NCBI RefSeq assembly: GCF_051200825.1
Contig: NZ_CP195158.1
Location: 2,542,001-2,606,000, forward strand
DNA from: Formosa sp030427735
GTDB lineage: Bacteria; Bacteroidota; Bacteroidia; Flavobacteriales; Flavobacteriaceae
DNA: 64,000 nucleotides
Direction: 5' to 3'
The position numbers and the translations under genes were made by a program. Under the pieces are notes generated by a model. That model searched no databases. It worked only from the letters and a program-made list of their open reading frames with translations, and was not told the DNA's origin. The first letter of the stretch is position 1. Each line of letters begins with the position of its first letter. Shown here piece by piece: positions 36,611-46,348 of the stretch.

Positions 36611-37372
36611 TTATTCTAACCACAGATCAATTTCTTTAATCACCTCTTCGCCCGTATCCCCTAAATAACCATACGCTTCCACAATCCAATCGAATTGGTA
36701 GGATGCCAAATTAATAACATTCCTAAAGGCTGGTAGCGACGTATAGGCATCAATGGCTTTATAATAATCTGCCATAGGGGTTGCCAACTTCTTGAGCGAA
36801 TCTTGAGGAATCAATGCATAAGCCAAAAACAAGGTTCTATCATGTTGTGTAGAAAGGTAGTTTTCCTGACTATTTAAATACTCATTATAGCTTTTTTCAT
36901 TCTGTGCAATTTCACCAACCAAGCGATGATATCGTGTCAACAAAGAATCTAATCTCGTGTTGTTGATCTTACCATAATGATTTGAGTTTTTAAGAGCCTC
37001 ATAACCATCTGAATTAGAGATAAAATAATAGTCAAAAAATGCCGTAGAGCTACCTAGAATCAGAAAAACATGCTCCTTTTCCTTGTGATTTAAAATCGCT
37101 GTTCTCGCTTTTTTACATAGGTTACCAACCGAAGACCTAAACCCCTCTAAAGAATCGAGAACAATTCTATCTTCTTGGGTATGTGATTTAATTTTAACCA
37201 AATATTCTCTCAATTCTTCATTTTCTTTCTTCGATCGTGCAAAACCATTTATTTGTACTGCAATTAAAATACCTAGTACCACTAAAAATATTTCGCCAGC
37301 GGCATATTGTAAATAGCTTTTAAATCTTTTATCTCTTAATTGCTCCCTCCTTTTAGCTCTAAATATTTTCAT
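36611..37372 (-). CDS. DUF6090-family membrane protein
   Basis: A 253-residue protein. The N-terminal block KIFRAKRREQL...KSYLQYAAGEIFLVVLGILIAVQI contains one membrane helix (about residues 29-45) and is the hallmark of DUF6090, a family abundant in Flavobacteriia. The remaining ~200 residues are helical and likely periplasmic. The function is unknown. It lies 31 bases downstream of the acyltransferase gene and probably shares its transcript. Confidence 0.8.
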   Translation of the reverse strand: MKIFRAKRREQLRDKRFKSYLQYAAGEIFLVVLGILIAVQINGFARSKKENEELREYLVKIKSHTQEDRIVLDSLEGFRSSVGNLCKKARTAILNHKEKEHVFLILGSSTAFFDYYFISNSDGYEALKNSNHYGKINNTRLDSLLTRYHRLVGEIAQNEKSYNEYLNSQENYLSTQHDRTLFLAYALIPQDSLKKLATPMADYYKAIDAYTSLPAFRNVINLASYQFDWIVEAYGYLGDTGEEVIKEIDLWLE

Positions 37373-37403
37373 AGTTGATTGATTTGATTGTTCTTAAAAA
37401 AAG

Positions 37404-38504
37404 TCAGTCTGCATGAACCACAATATGCTCTTCAGAATTCCTTTCTAACTTGGCTGGTTTTAACTTTAATCCGAATAACGGACGCAACCAAAAAACTCTT
37501 CGAATAATAAATTCATAGATCAAATAACACCCTGCAAAGGTTACCACGGTTATTAACACAAAAGAAAGGATAGCGGGGAAATGAAATGGCAAGATAAATT
37601 TAGCTGCCAGATACATCACAATCATATGAATGATATACACGGGGTAGGCCGCTGTACTTAAATACGACAACAACTTACTTGGTTTATTTAAATATTGATG
37701 GCAGAATCCGAAGATGCTAAAAATCCAGCTATTCATTTCAATGACCGTTATGTATGGTAATCCTTCAGCTGCAGGCATCTGACTCCTTATTGTGTACAAT
37801 ATAACGGCCAATACAAGGTAGGCCCATTTCCATTGCGCAATGGTTTTCCAAAATACGTTACCAGAATTCATAAATAAGAATCCCAGCAAAAAGGCAATGA
37901 ATCCCAACACAAAACCATGTAAGGTTTCTGCATACATTGAGAATGGATTGGGCTGCAACCACAATGCTTCAGCAACAAAAAGAAGGTTTACAGACAATAA
38001 ACCGAATGGGTTTTTAATCAGCTTATTGAAAACTGCCGCGAATCTTGACACCTTGTTGTTTTTCACAACATAAAACACAGGCAGACAAATAAGCACATAC
38101 ACAAATATGTTTCCTAAAAACCATAGGTGTCCCATGTGGGGATAATAACTTAACCCTATGTTGTAATAATCCTGAAAAACAAACATGTGCAGTGGCGTAA
38201 TGGCCACAAACCCGAATAGAAAGGGCACTAATATTCTCCTTGCTCGCTCTTTTAGTAATGCCAAACTGGTTCTCTTTCGCATTGCAAAATACACGCCCAT
38301 TCCTGACACATAAAATAGAATGGGAATACGCCAAACGTTCAACATGGTCATGGGTTGCCATAATGCTGTTAACAATTCATCACTTCTAATAAAAGCAATA
38401 AACATGGCCCAAGGTTGAAATATGATAGCTATATGATAGATTAATAATAAGGCGATAGCAATGACTCTTAACCAATCTATGTCGTGACGTCTTTCGGTTT
38501 TCAT
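37404..38504 (-). CDS. acyltransferase family 3 membrane protein (OpgC-like)
   Basis: A 366-residue multi-helix membrane protein of the Acyl_transf_3 group. The opening RRHDIDWLRVIAIALLLIYH contains the family's conserved Arg-x-x-Asp and His residues. GHLWFLGNIFVYVL and TAAYPVYIIHMIVMYLAA are further family blocks. About ten helices are visible. Such enzymes move acyl groups, for example acetyl or succinyl, onto surface glycans. The acceptor is unknown. Confidence 0.88.
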   Translation of the reverse strand: MKTERRHDIDWLRVIAIALLLIYHIAIIFQPWAMFIAFIRSDELLTALWQPMTMLNVWRIPILFYVSGMGVYFAMRKRTSLALLKERARRILVPFLFGFVAITPLHMFVFQDYYNIGLSYYPHMGHLWFLGNIFVYVLICLPVFYVVKNNKVSRFAAVFNKLIKNPFGLLSVNLLFVAEALWLQPNPFSMYAETLHGFVLGFIAFLLGFLFMNSGNVFWKTIAQWKWAYLVLAVILYTIRSQMPAAEGLPYITVIEMNSWIFSIFGFCHQYLNKPSKLLSYLSTAAYPVYIIHMIVMYLAAKFILPFHFPAILSFVLITVVTFAGCYLIYEFIIRRVFWLRPLFGLKLKPAKLERNSEEHIVVHAD

Positions 38505-38613
38505 AATCTAGAATTTTGGTTGAAATATTTATAGTGTTTCTTTTGCACAAAGAGAATATCTTATGCCCTAATTCTTTTATTGATGATTTTTCAAGAATGT
38601 ATAGACATCCTAT

Positions 38614-39201
38614 TTATTGAAGCATCATTGCTACCACCGGTCTTGCTTTTTCAACTTCAGCAAGATCTAAGGTGAATCCCATTGGTTTTAATTGCATGAT
38701 AAGCATTTCATAAACAGGTTTCATTTGTGCAAAATCTGCTAAAACCGTTTCTCTTGGTGTTGCCCCAAAATTGTTTTTTAAGGATTTGTCTGCACCTGCT
38801 TCCAATAGTGTTTTCACTATTTCTACTCTTCCAAAAAATGCTGCGGTATGTAGCGCAGTCGACCCATCGTTGTTTTGAATGGATAGATCTGCTCCTGCCT
38901 TGACTAAAACTTCAACCATTTTAGGTCTGTTAAAAGTAACTGCCGTTATTAAAGGAGAAGAACCACTCATGGCTTCAATTTTATTGATGTCTTCTTTGGC
39001 GTTAGCATGCTGTTTTAACACTTCTAGGTTATTCGTAATGATCGCCTCATGAATGTCTTGATTTGGTTTAACCACTTCAGATACTTCTAGGTTTGCGTGG
39101 TTTGATGTTGATTCTTTTTGTTTGGCACAGGACATGATTGTAAGCGCCGCTGTAATAAATAATGCAATTAATTTTGACTGAATTTTGATTGAATTTCTCA
39201 T
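38614..39201 (-). CDS. ankyrin-repeat lipoprotein
   Basis: A 195-residue lipoprotein with lipobox MSC (Cys near residue 25). It carries three ankyrin repeats (about residues 75-165), for example NDGSTALHTAAFFGRVEIVK followed by TLLEAGADKSL, preceded and followed by partial repeats. Ankyrin repeats mediate protein contacts; periplasmic examples are common in bacteria, sometimes linked to catalase or oxidative-stress proteins, but no such partner is here. It is divergent from the AraC-TPR regulator. Confidence 0.85.
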   Translation of the reverse strand: MRNSIKIQSKLIALFITAALTIMSCAKQKESTSNHANLEVSEVVKPNQDIHEAIITNNLEVLKQHANAKEDINKIEAMSGSSPLITAVTFNRPKMVEVLVKAGADLSIQNNDGSTALHTAAFFGRVEIVKTLLEAGADKSLKNNFGATPRETVLADFAQMKPVYEMLIMQLKPMGFTLDLAEVEKARPVVAMMLQ

Positions 39202-39310
39202 GGTTTTAAATTTTGAATGTTATGATTTCGTTTTGATGATACAAAGATGGCAACAAGGGCGATGCAGACGTAAACACTTATGAATCAAACTCTATGACGT
39301 TTTAAGCAGG

Positions 39311-39350
39311 TCTATAAATTATGACGCATCACTATAACTTATGACGCAAA
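39311..39350. repeat. two 20-bp tandem direct repeats, candidate AraC-type sites
   Basis: TCTATAAATTATGACGCATC and ACTATAACTTATGACGCAAA stand back to back (16 of 20 identical, core CTATAAxTTATGACGCA). A third partial TATGACG lies at 39293. They fall between the ankyrin gene and the AraC-type regulator gene. AraC-family proteins typically bind paired direct repeats about two helical turns apart. Confidence 0.55.
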
Positions 39351-39429
39351 ATCTGCTGAAAGCCAAAAAATAACCCAATTTAAAGGCTATCGTTTATTTT
39401 TAATTATATTCGTTGGATAGATTCAAAAA

Positions 39430-41493
39430 ATGACACCAAATAACCCGAACAATTCTTTTTTATCTGAAGCTAAATCTTTGGTTTTAGATCAGATTTCCAA
39501 TGAACAATTTGGGGTTTCAGAATTAGCAGAAGCGATGCATATGAGTCGATCTAATCTGCTCAGAAAAATTAAAAAGCTTACCGGTTTGTCAGCGAGTCAG
39601 TACATTCGGGAAATTCGATTGCAAAAAGCAGCCGAATTACTTTTAGAAACCGACATGACCGCTTCTGAAATTTCTTTTGAAGTCGGTTTTAGCAACACTT
39701 CTTATTTCACCAAATGTTATCGGGAATACTTTGGTTATCCTCCGGGAGAAACAAAAAAACAGGCGACTGCCGCCAGTGAAACCAAGGTAATTCCTGAAGT
39801 ACCTATTGAATCCAGTAACAAGCTTAGAATTTATTTTGCTCTAGCTATAGCCTTACTAATTATAGTTATTGCGTTTTTTAGAAATGATTTATTTTCAAAA
39901 CCTCCTGAAATTGAATTAGAAAAATCAGTGGCTTTTCTTCCTTTTAAAAACTTAAGCCAAGACCCAAATAATCTCTATTTCATTAATGGCATTATGGAAG
40001 CTTCGTTAACTAATCTTCAAAAAATTGAAGATTTAAGAGTTATTAGTAGAACTTCTACCGAAAAATATAGAAACCAGTCTGCAACTGTAGCCCAAATTGG
40101 CAAAGAATTGAACGTTAGTTATTTGGTTGAGGGCAGTGGTCAGAAAATTGACAATTCAGTATTGCTTAATATTCAGCTTATAGATGTGGCAAATGACCAA
40201 CCTATTTGGTCTGAGCAATATCAATTTGAACTCAAAGATGTATTTACGCTACAAAATACAGTAGCAAAAAAAATTGCCTTATCAATTCAGGCAAATATTA
40301 CCCCCGCAGAATTAGAAATCATTGATAAAAAACCGACGAACAATGTAGTTGCCTATGATTATTATTTAAAAGGATTAGAGGCGCAACAACAAAAAACTGG
40401 TGAAAGTTTAGTACAGGCTGTTGATTACTTTGAAAAGGCAATTGAGGAAGATAACACCTATGCCGATGCCTATGCCCAAATTGCTATTTCATATTTTTTT
40501 CTTGAAATGAATAAACCAGAAAAGGAGTTTTTAGGTAGGCTTAATGAATGTGCAGACAAGGCTTTACTCTATGATTCTACATCTGAGCTATCATTAATTG
40601 CTAAAGCAGTTTATTATATTGGTATTCGAGAGTTTCGTTTAGCTATACCTCATTTAGAAAAGGCCCTGGAGTATAATCCGAATGCCTCTATAGCTGTTTT
40701 AATTTTATCAGACCTATATGCTCGTGCCGTACCAAATACGTCTAAATATCTTTCCTATGCCTTAAAAGGAATGCAATTAGAAGTCAATGCAAACGATTCT
40801 ATAGCACAAAGCTATGTTTATCTTCATTTAAGTAATTCTTTGGTGCAAACAGGTTTTGCCAAAGAAGCGGTTCAATATATTAATCGTTCATTAGAATTTA
40901 ACCCTAAAAACGAACATGCACCTTATCTAAAAGCGTTCATTGAATACGCCAATGATAAAAATATGGATAAGTTGATTTCTAGCTTAGAAACTGAATGGCA
41001 AAAAGACACCACTCGTTTAGACCTCACTCAAGAGTTAGGTAAGCTCTATTACTTTCAAGAGAATTATGACCAATCCTATTTTTATTATAGTCGATACAAA
41101 GAATTACAACTTAATCAAATTGATTTGTATCCTCAAGAAAATTTGAAGATTGGAATGGTATTCAACCACATGGGAGATTCAAAAAAAGCGGCGTCATATT
41201 TTGAAGCCTATGACACTTATTGTAAAACTGATACATCTATTTATCAACCTGCAAGTTTGGCTATGCAACTCATTTATCAAGGAAAATATGATGAAGCTAT
41301 TGTTAAATTAAAGAGGTTTAGCCAAGAATCTAACTTTCAATATTGGATGGTCTTGTTTTTAGAAGAAGATCCGTTACTGAAAAAACTGAAATCACATCCT
41401 GAGTATGAGGCTACTATTTCTAAGATAAAACAACAGTTTTGGAACCAGCACCATGAGTTGAGAATTACATTAGAAAAAAACAATTTGATCTAA
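39430..41493 (+). CDS. AraC-type HTH regulator fused to a membrane helix, TolB/FlgO-like domain and TPR repeats
   Basis: A 687-residue protein with unusual order. Residues ~10-115 are an AraC/XylS DNA-binding domain (MHMSRSNLLRKIKKLTGLSA, EISFEVGFSNTSYFTKCYRE). A membrane helix follows at about 136-152. Then comes an FlgO/TolB-like domain (SVAFLPFKNLSQDPNNLYFI... ISRTSTEKYR) and about eight TPR-like units to residue ~660. DNA binding would be cytoplasmic and the TPR part periplasmic, making it a one-component transmembrane regulator. Similar proteins occur in Flavobacteriia; the signal and targets are unknown. Confidence 0.85.
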   Translation: MTPNNPNNSFLSEAKSLVLDQISNEQFGVSELAEAMHMSRSNLLRKIKKLTGLSASQYIREIRLQKAAELLLETDMTASEISFEVGFSNTSYFTKCYREYFGYPPGETKKQATAASETKVIPEVPIESSNKLRIYFALAIALLIIVIAFFRNDLFSKPPEIELEKSVAFLPFKNLSQDPNNLYFINGIMEASLTNLQKIEDLRVISRTSTEKYRNQSATVAQIGKELNVSYLVEGSGQKIDNSVLLNIQLIDVANDQPIWSEQYQFELKDVFTLQNTVAKKIALSIQANITPAELEIIDKKPTNNVVAYDYYLKGLEAQQQKTGESLVQAVDYFEKAIEEDNTYADAYAQIAISYFFLEMNKPEKEFLGRLNECADKALLYDSTSELSLIAKAVYYIGIREFRLAIPHLEKALEYNPNASIAVLILSDLYARAVPNTSKYLSYALKGMQLEVNANDSIAQSYVYLHLSNSLVQTGFAKEAVQYINRSLEFNPKNEHAPYLKAFIEYANDKNMDKLISSLETEWQKDTTRLDLTQELGKLYYFQENYDQSYFYYSRYKELQLNQIDLYPQENLKIGMVFNHMGDSKKAASYFEAYDTYCKTDTSIYQPASLAMQLIYQGKYDEAIVKLKRFSQESNFQYWMVLFLEEDPLLKKLKSHPEYEATISKIKQQFWNQHHELRITLEKNNLI

Positions 41494-42131
41494 TTAGAGA
41501 CTGCATAATTTTTATTGGACAAACTTTTGGTACAGTTACAAATTATCAAAACAGATTACCAAAAAACCAAAACACTGGAACTTTAGAGTTATTTTGAAAA
41601 ACCGATTTTTAGACTGCTTATTTTTAGAAACTTAAGCGCGTAACATACTTTTATCTATGAACACAGAAGGGTGTTGCAAAAAACTAAAAATGATATCGTA
41701 AGCTATCAAAATTGAAGAATCCATTCAGAAAGTTGGTTTAAAAAATTAGAGACAAACCTCTTTCTTAACATTGCATATTCTTCCCTACTACCTGATATTG
41801 CCTCTTGTATGTAATGATTTGCATTATCAAAGATTTTAAAACCATATTTTGTTCCCGATTTAAGAAGCGCATTTTACATTCTGTCTTTATTCTATTTTCA
41901 TGGATAACTTTTATAATTTTAACTCTATTATCAGTTAGGTTTTCTACCCACTTATCTCCCCTTAACAGCTTACAAAAAAAAATCAAAATAAGCACTATCA
42001 ATCTAATAAACTGATATTTGGATACAACAAGCAGAGATATAGATACATTAAACAGTAACTAAACATAGACCTTTGCTTCATAAAATTTTAATTAATAATT
42101 CTGAAAAGACCATTCAGCCCATAATACCCTT
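41494..42131. other. 638-base non-coding remnant region
   Basis: AT-rich with only short ORFs of low-complexity composition (for example 41765-42001 on the minus strand). I could not recognise any family or intact element. Because it adjoins a truncated esterase gene at 42132, it probably marks an old deletion or insertion breakpoint. Confidence 0.5.
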
Positions 42132-42629
42132 TTAAATAACAGAACTATTTTTTATGATTAATAGCAAGTTATTAGCTGGTTCTTGTAATGCTAACTTTGC
42201 TAAATCGCTACCATGTTGAGGCGGTAAAAATTCATGATAAGGCACCATAGCATATTCCATGTTTGACTGCCCCGAAGCCAGCCAAACTTCTCCTATTAAA
42301 ATATTATCGTATTTTATAGTTTTCGTCTCGCCTGTAATAACTAACGTTTGCGGCTCTTGGGTTGCTAACATGGGGTGAAGCAACAATTGCCAATTTCCAT
42401 TTTTGTCTGCACGGCCTTTTATGGTTTGTTTCCCAAACGTAATTTTTATTCGTTCATTAGGACTTGCCGTTCCCCAAATAGGTACTGCTTTTTGTTGTTG
42501 TAGCACCATATTTGAAGAAATAACAGAAGCTGTTGAAAGTTGAGCTTTCACTGATTCAGCTCCCAACAATAATACAACACATATAATTACTCGTAAAATG
42601 CCCTTGAATTTGAAATAGCCTATCATCAT
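42132..42629 (-). pseudogene. truncated sialate O-acetylesterase (N-terminal part only)
   Basis: One hundred and sixty-five residues with a signal peptide (ending VKAQ), the N-terminal beta domain (ISSNMVLQQQKAVPIWGTAS) and the SGNH catalytic serine motif LASGQSNMEY. Sialate O-acetylesterases of this group are usually 450-650 residues, so the remaining catalytic block with Asp and His is missing. The frame leaves family-like sequence after LALQEPANN and soon stops, at the edge of a non-coding region. The start overlaps the GH2 stop by one base (TAATG), so the pair was once a coupled operon. Activity is not expected. Confidence 0.75.
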
Positions 42630-45025
42630 TATTGAGTTTTCAAGGTTACTTTATCCGATTTTAATCCATTAACACTAGCCTTTAAAGTTACTTTACCAGC
42701 TTCTTGGTTCGCTCTGAGAATAGCCAATGCAAAGCCATTGTGTAACTTTCGTTTGTTGGTATTAAACAATTCGTTACTGTAATGGTCACCATTATCTACC
42801 GCTAACAACGTTGCAGCTCCCGATACTTCAAAAGTAACTTCGCCTGTTACATTAGGCACTTTTCTTCCTTTTTTATCTACGGCATACACTTTTACATATT
42901 GCAAATCCATGCTATTGGCTTGCCACGCTCCATAATCTTCAATCTCAAATTGTAATGCAACTGCTTTTCCTGTGGTTTCTAGGCTATGGCGAGTTATTTC
43001 TTTTCCATTTGTACGTGCAATGGCTACAATTTCTCCTGCTTGGTAAGGCACAGCTTTCCAAGTAATAATATTTCTATTTGCTTTATCTGACGGATTTTTT
43101 TGTACTCCAATAGATTCACCGTTAACCAACAATTCTACTTCTTCTGCATTGGTGTACGTAAAAACATTGTAGTTTTTTCCTGCCTCTCTATTCCAATGTG
43201 ATGAGGTTACTTTTTTACCAACGGCTATATCATTCCATATTTCTTGCTCTCCTTCACCTTCTTCTAAAACCGCTATTTGCACCACTGGTTGTTCTGAAAA
43301 AGCACTTTTAATTAAATAGGCTTCTGGCAACGGATTTAAGGTATGATCGAAAAACGAATAATTCCATCCTTTTTTTGGCCATCCGTTAGATTCTCCCCAA
43401 TATTCAATACTTCCCCAGTAAGCGAGCCCTACCATTTTTTCGTAATTCATATCGTAATAAGGCACCAACAATTGATTTGAAGTCGCTTCACTTTGATACA
43501 CAATCATATCTGGTTCGTGATTTAAGTATTGCTCGTAATTATGACTTTGATAATTAAAACTGGTAATTTCTGTTACCGAAGCTAATTCGGGAGGTACTAT
43601 ATTTTCTTCGTCATCAAAACCTTTATCGCGTCGTTTTAATGCATTTGCTCTTGAAGGATACAAACCAACAGTAGATTTTCGGGTTGGATCGTAACGTTTT
43701 GCCAGAACATCCAAAATTTTATATGAGGTTACGCCCCAATCGCTTGTAGGATACCCAGCTAAATCTTCTCGCATTTGAAATTCATTTCCAAAACTCCATA
43801 AAATTACCGAAGGGTGATTTCTATCGCGTTTGATCCATTCAGTCATGTGATGGTACCATGAATCCGTCCATGGTTTACGACCAATCCAATAATCTTTATT
43901 ACTCCACTTATCGTACAATTCATCTACAATTAAAAATCCTTTTTCATCGGCTAAATCGTAAAATGCTTCGGAATACGGATTGTGAGCTGCACGAATGTGA
44001 TTGAATCCAAATTGTTTTAACACATCAAACTGGCGAGCCATTGAAGTTTCAAAAGCAGCGGCTCCCACAGCTCCTAAATCGTGATGTAAATTGGTCCCTT
44101 TTAAAAACAGTTTCTTGCCATTTAATTTAAATCCAAAGTCTGGAGAAAATTCTAAAGTTCTAATTCCAAAACGATCGCTTACCTTATCTAACACCTTTCC
44201 GTCTAAAATTAAACTTACTTCGGCCGTATATAAATTTGGAGTTTCGCAAGACCATAATTGTGGGTTATTCACCTTTATTTCTGGCAATTGATTTTCTTGT
44301 GTATGCTTACGTGTCTTTTTAAAAGCTAACATTTCTGAACTCCCTACTTTTTCTCCTTGAGGATTAAAAATATCTGCTTTAATCATTACATCCTCATATC
44401 CATGAAACCCTTGTACCTCAACCTGTACCCCTACTTTCGCATGATTCCCAGTAATTTCAGGAGTAGTTACAAACATACCATGACGAGCGACACTAATTTT
44501 ATTCCGAACCAATAAGTGCACATCTCTATACAATCCTGCTCCCGTGTACCAACGCGATCCAGTAGTATTACAATCGGCTCTAACAGCCACTACATTATCA
44601 CCTTCATAATTTAAAAGTTCTGAGATATTTACCTCAAAACCTAAATAACCATAATCGGCTTCTCCAACTTTTTTTCCGTTTACCCAAACATCCCCATGAA
44701 TGGCAATGCCATCAAAATCCAATAAAACTTGCTTGTTTTTCCAATCTGGATTTGCTTTAAATGTTTTACAATACCATCCCACTGTATTTTGTTTGAATGC
44801 TCGACTGGCTTTAGCACTTTCATCCCAAGGCATGTTTATTTGCATATCGTGTGGAATGTTTAATTGTTGCCAATTGGTATCATCAAAATCAGAATTTGAG
44901 AACGACTCATTATCGTCTTGAATAAACTTCCAATCGAAATTAAATAAGATATCTTCTCTTGGGTTTTGAGCAAAAATGAACGTATTATACAATACTATAA
45001 CACATAAAATGAATAAATTCCGCAT
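42629..45025 (-). CDS. glycoside hydrolase family 2 (beta-galactosidase/glucuronidase-like)
   Basis: A 798-residue secreted enzyme with signal peptide (1-19). The sugar-binding jelly roll (WQQLNIPHDMQINMPW) is followed by an Ig-like domain and the TIM barrel beginning FGFKLNGKKLFLKGTNLHHD. The acid/base Glu is in LWSFGNEFQ and the likely nucleophile Glu in IVYQSEATSN. C-terminal Ig-like domains (DUF4982/Big-type) complete the protein. The specificity is unknown; GH2 in marine Flavobacteriia often removes galactose or glucuronate from algal glycans. It is coupled to the truncated esterase downstream. Confidence 0.9.
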   Translation of the reverse strand: MRNLFILCVIVLYNTFIFAQNPREDILFNFDWKFIQDDNESFSNSDFDDTNWQQLNIPHDMQINMPWDESAKASRAFKQNTVGWYCKTFKANPDWKNKQVLLDFDGIAIHGDVWVNGKKVGEADYGYLGFEVNISELLNYEGDNVVAVRADCNTTGSRWYTGAGLYRDVHLLVRNKISVARHGMFVTTPEITGNHAKVGVQVEVQGFHGYEDVMIKADIFNPQGEKVGSSEMLAFKKTRKHTQENQLPEIKVNNPQLWSCETPNLYTAEVSLILDGKVLDKVSDRFGIRTLEFSPDFGFKLNGKKLFLKGTNLHHDLGAVGAAAFETSMARQFDVLKQFGFNHIRAAHNPYSEAFYDLADEKGFLIVDELYDKWSNKDYWIGRKPWTDSWYHHMTEWIKRDRNHPSVILWSFGNEFQMREDLAGYPTSDWGVTSYKILDVLAKRYDPTRKSTVGLYPSRANALKRRDKGFDDEENIVPPELASVTEITSFNYQSHNYEQYLNHEPDMIVYQSEATSNQLLVPYYDMNYEKMVGLAYWGSIEYWGESNGWPKKGWNYSFFDHTLNPLPEAYLIKSAFSEQPVVQIAVLEEGEGEQEIWNDIAVGKKVTSSHWNREAGKNYNVFTYTNAEEVELLVNGESIGVQKNPSDKANRNIITWKAVPYQAGEIVAIARTNGKEITRHSLETTGKAVALQFEIEDYGAWQANSMDLQYVKVYAVDKKGRKVPNVTGEVTFEVSGAATLLAVDNGDHYSNELFNTNKRKLHNGFALAILRANQEAGKVTLKASVNGLKSDKVTLKTQ

Positions 45026-45142
45026 GGTAGTTGATTATAGATTCTTGAACTTAACTTAAAATCGGAAAGATAAATTTAGAATTACAAATCAACATCCTGT
45101 TCTGTCCTGAGAATAAATAAGAATATGATTTTCTAAATAAAA

Positions 45143-46255
45143 TCACTTTACATTCAACCAATACCGCGTTCCTTTTAAGGCACCAGTCTTTGTTAATATT
45201 CCTTTATCTAACAAATCCTTTAAATCACGGGTTGCTGTAGAAGCGGATGTTTTTGCAATACGGGTATAATTTTCAGCACTCAAACCTCCAATAAACCCTT
45301 GAGGTCCTGCCGCAAATAATCGGTTGACAACTTTGAGCTGACGTTCATTCATCTGGTTGGCATAGCGATCGAAAAACTTAGCTTTTTCAATTATAAAGTC
45401 TATCAATTTCAGAGTGTCCTGCTGTGCCTCTAATATTGTTTCTCCAAAATAAACCAACCAATCTGTAATATCACAGGTTTTGTTATTCTGTTCTAATACA
45501 TCGTAATACAATTTCTTGTTTGCCTCAATAGTCTTAGATAAAGAAATTAAAGCAGGCTCGCCAACACTTAAAGAGATGGACTTTTCTGCCAAAGCACGAC
45601 CTATACGTCCGTTACCATCTTCAAATGGATGGATACTTACAAAATACAAATGTGCTATCCCTGCTTTTACAAGTGGTAAAACTTCATTGTTATTTGGATT
45701 GTGAACGGCATTAAACCAGCTTACAAATTGCTCCATTTCTTCTTGCATTTCATTGGAGGGCGGAGCTTCAAAATGCACCGTTGGTTTATCAAGTCTCCCA
45801 GAAACCACCTGCATCGGATCTTCATGGGTACGATAGCGACCTATATCCACTAAATCCCTTCGTCCATTGGTTAACATCTTATGCCAATCGAACAATTGCT
45901 GATGTGTAAGCGCTGTATTGTAATTTTTATAGAGATCAACCATCATTTCTGAAATACCAAATTCGGCTGGAGGCACTTTGCGTTTATCCACACGCAATCC
46001 CAGATTTCTTTTGATAGATGATTGAATACTGTCGCGATCCAAATACTCCCCTTCGATTTCAGAAGTTTTAAGGGCTTCGCTGGATAAGATCTCAATTATA
46101 AATTGCTCGCGCTCATCATCACCAACATGTTTAAATGCCCCTAAAACTGTTCCTATATTTTTAGAAAACTGAAATTCTAAGGCTTTTAATCTGTCCTCTT
46201 TATAGGTAAAATTAGGCCATTCTTTCTTCTGCCAATTCCAAATTTTGCGCATCAT
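45143..46255 (-). CDS. Fic-family protein with N-terminal DUF4172 and C-terminal winged helix
   Basis: A 370-residue probable AMP-transferase. Residues 1-85 match DUF4172 (IWNWQKKEWPNFTY). Within this region TSEIEGE fits the (S/T)xxxE(G/N) inhibitory helix of class II Fic proteins. The catalytic loop HPFEDGNGRIGR is complete. The C-terminal ~60 residues (LKVVNRLFAAGPQGFIGGLS, ASTATRDLKDLLDKGIL) form a winged helix. Standalone self-inhibited Fic proteins of this type are often carried on mobile elements; this one lies in the island next to the tRNA-Met fragment. Confidence 0.88.
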   Translation of the reverse strand: MMRKIWNWQKKEWPNFTYKEDRLKALEFQFSKNIGTVLGAFKHVGDDEREQFIIEILSSEALKTSEIEGEYLDRDSIQSSIKRNLGLRVDKRKVPPAEFGISEMMVDLYKNYNTALTHQQLFDWHKMLTNGRRDLVDIGRYRTHEDPMQVVSGRLDKPTVHFEAPPSNEMQEEMEQFVSWFNAVHNPNNNEVLPLVKAGIAHLYFVSIHPFEDGNGRIGRALAEKSISLSVGEPALISLSKTIEANKKLYYDVLEQNNKTCDITDWLVYFGETILEAQQDTLKLIDFIIEKAKFFDRYANQMNERQLKVVNRLFAAGPQGFIGGLSAENYTRIAKTSASTATRDLKDLLDKGILTKTGALKGTRYWLNVK

Positions 46256-46348
46256 GAGCTATATTTTACAATTTTATAGCTCAAATATAATCATTTTTTG
46301 AGCTATAAGAAGTTGCTAATTGGCTCAAAAAAACTTTAATGTGAAATT

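Noticed and set aside
41765..42001. 78-codon ORF on the minus strand
   Set aside because: Low-complexity Ile/Lys-rich composition, no promoter, no family; it lies in a decayed region.
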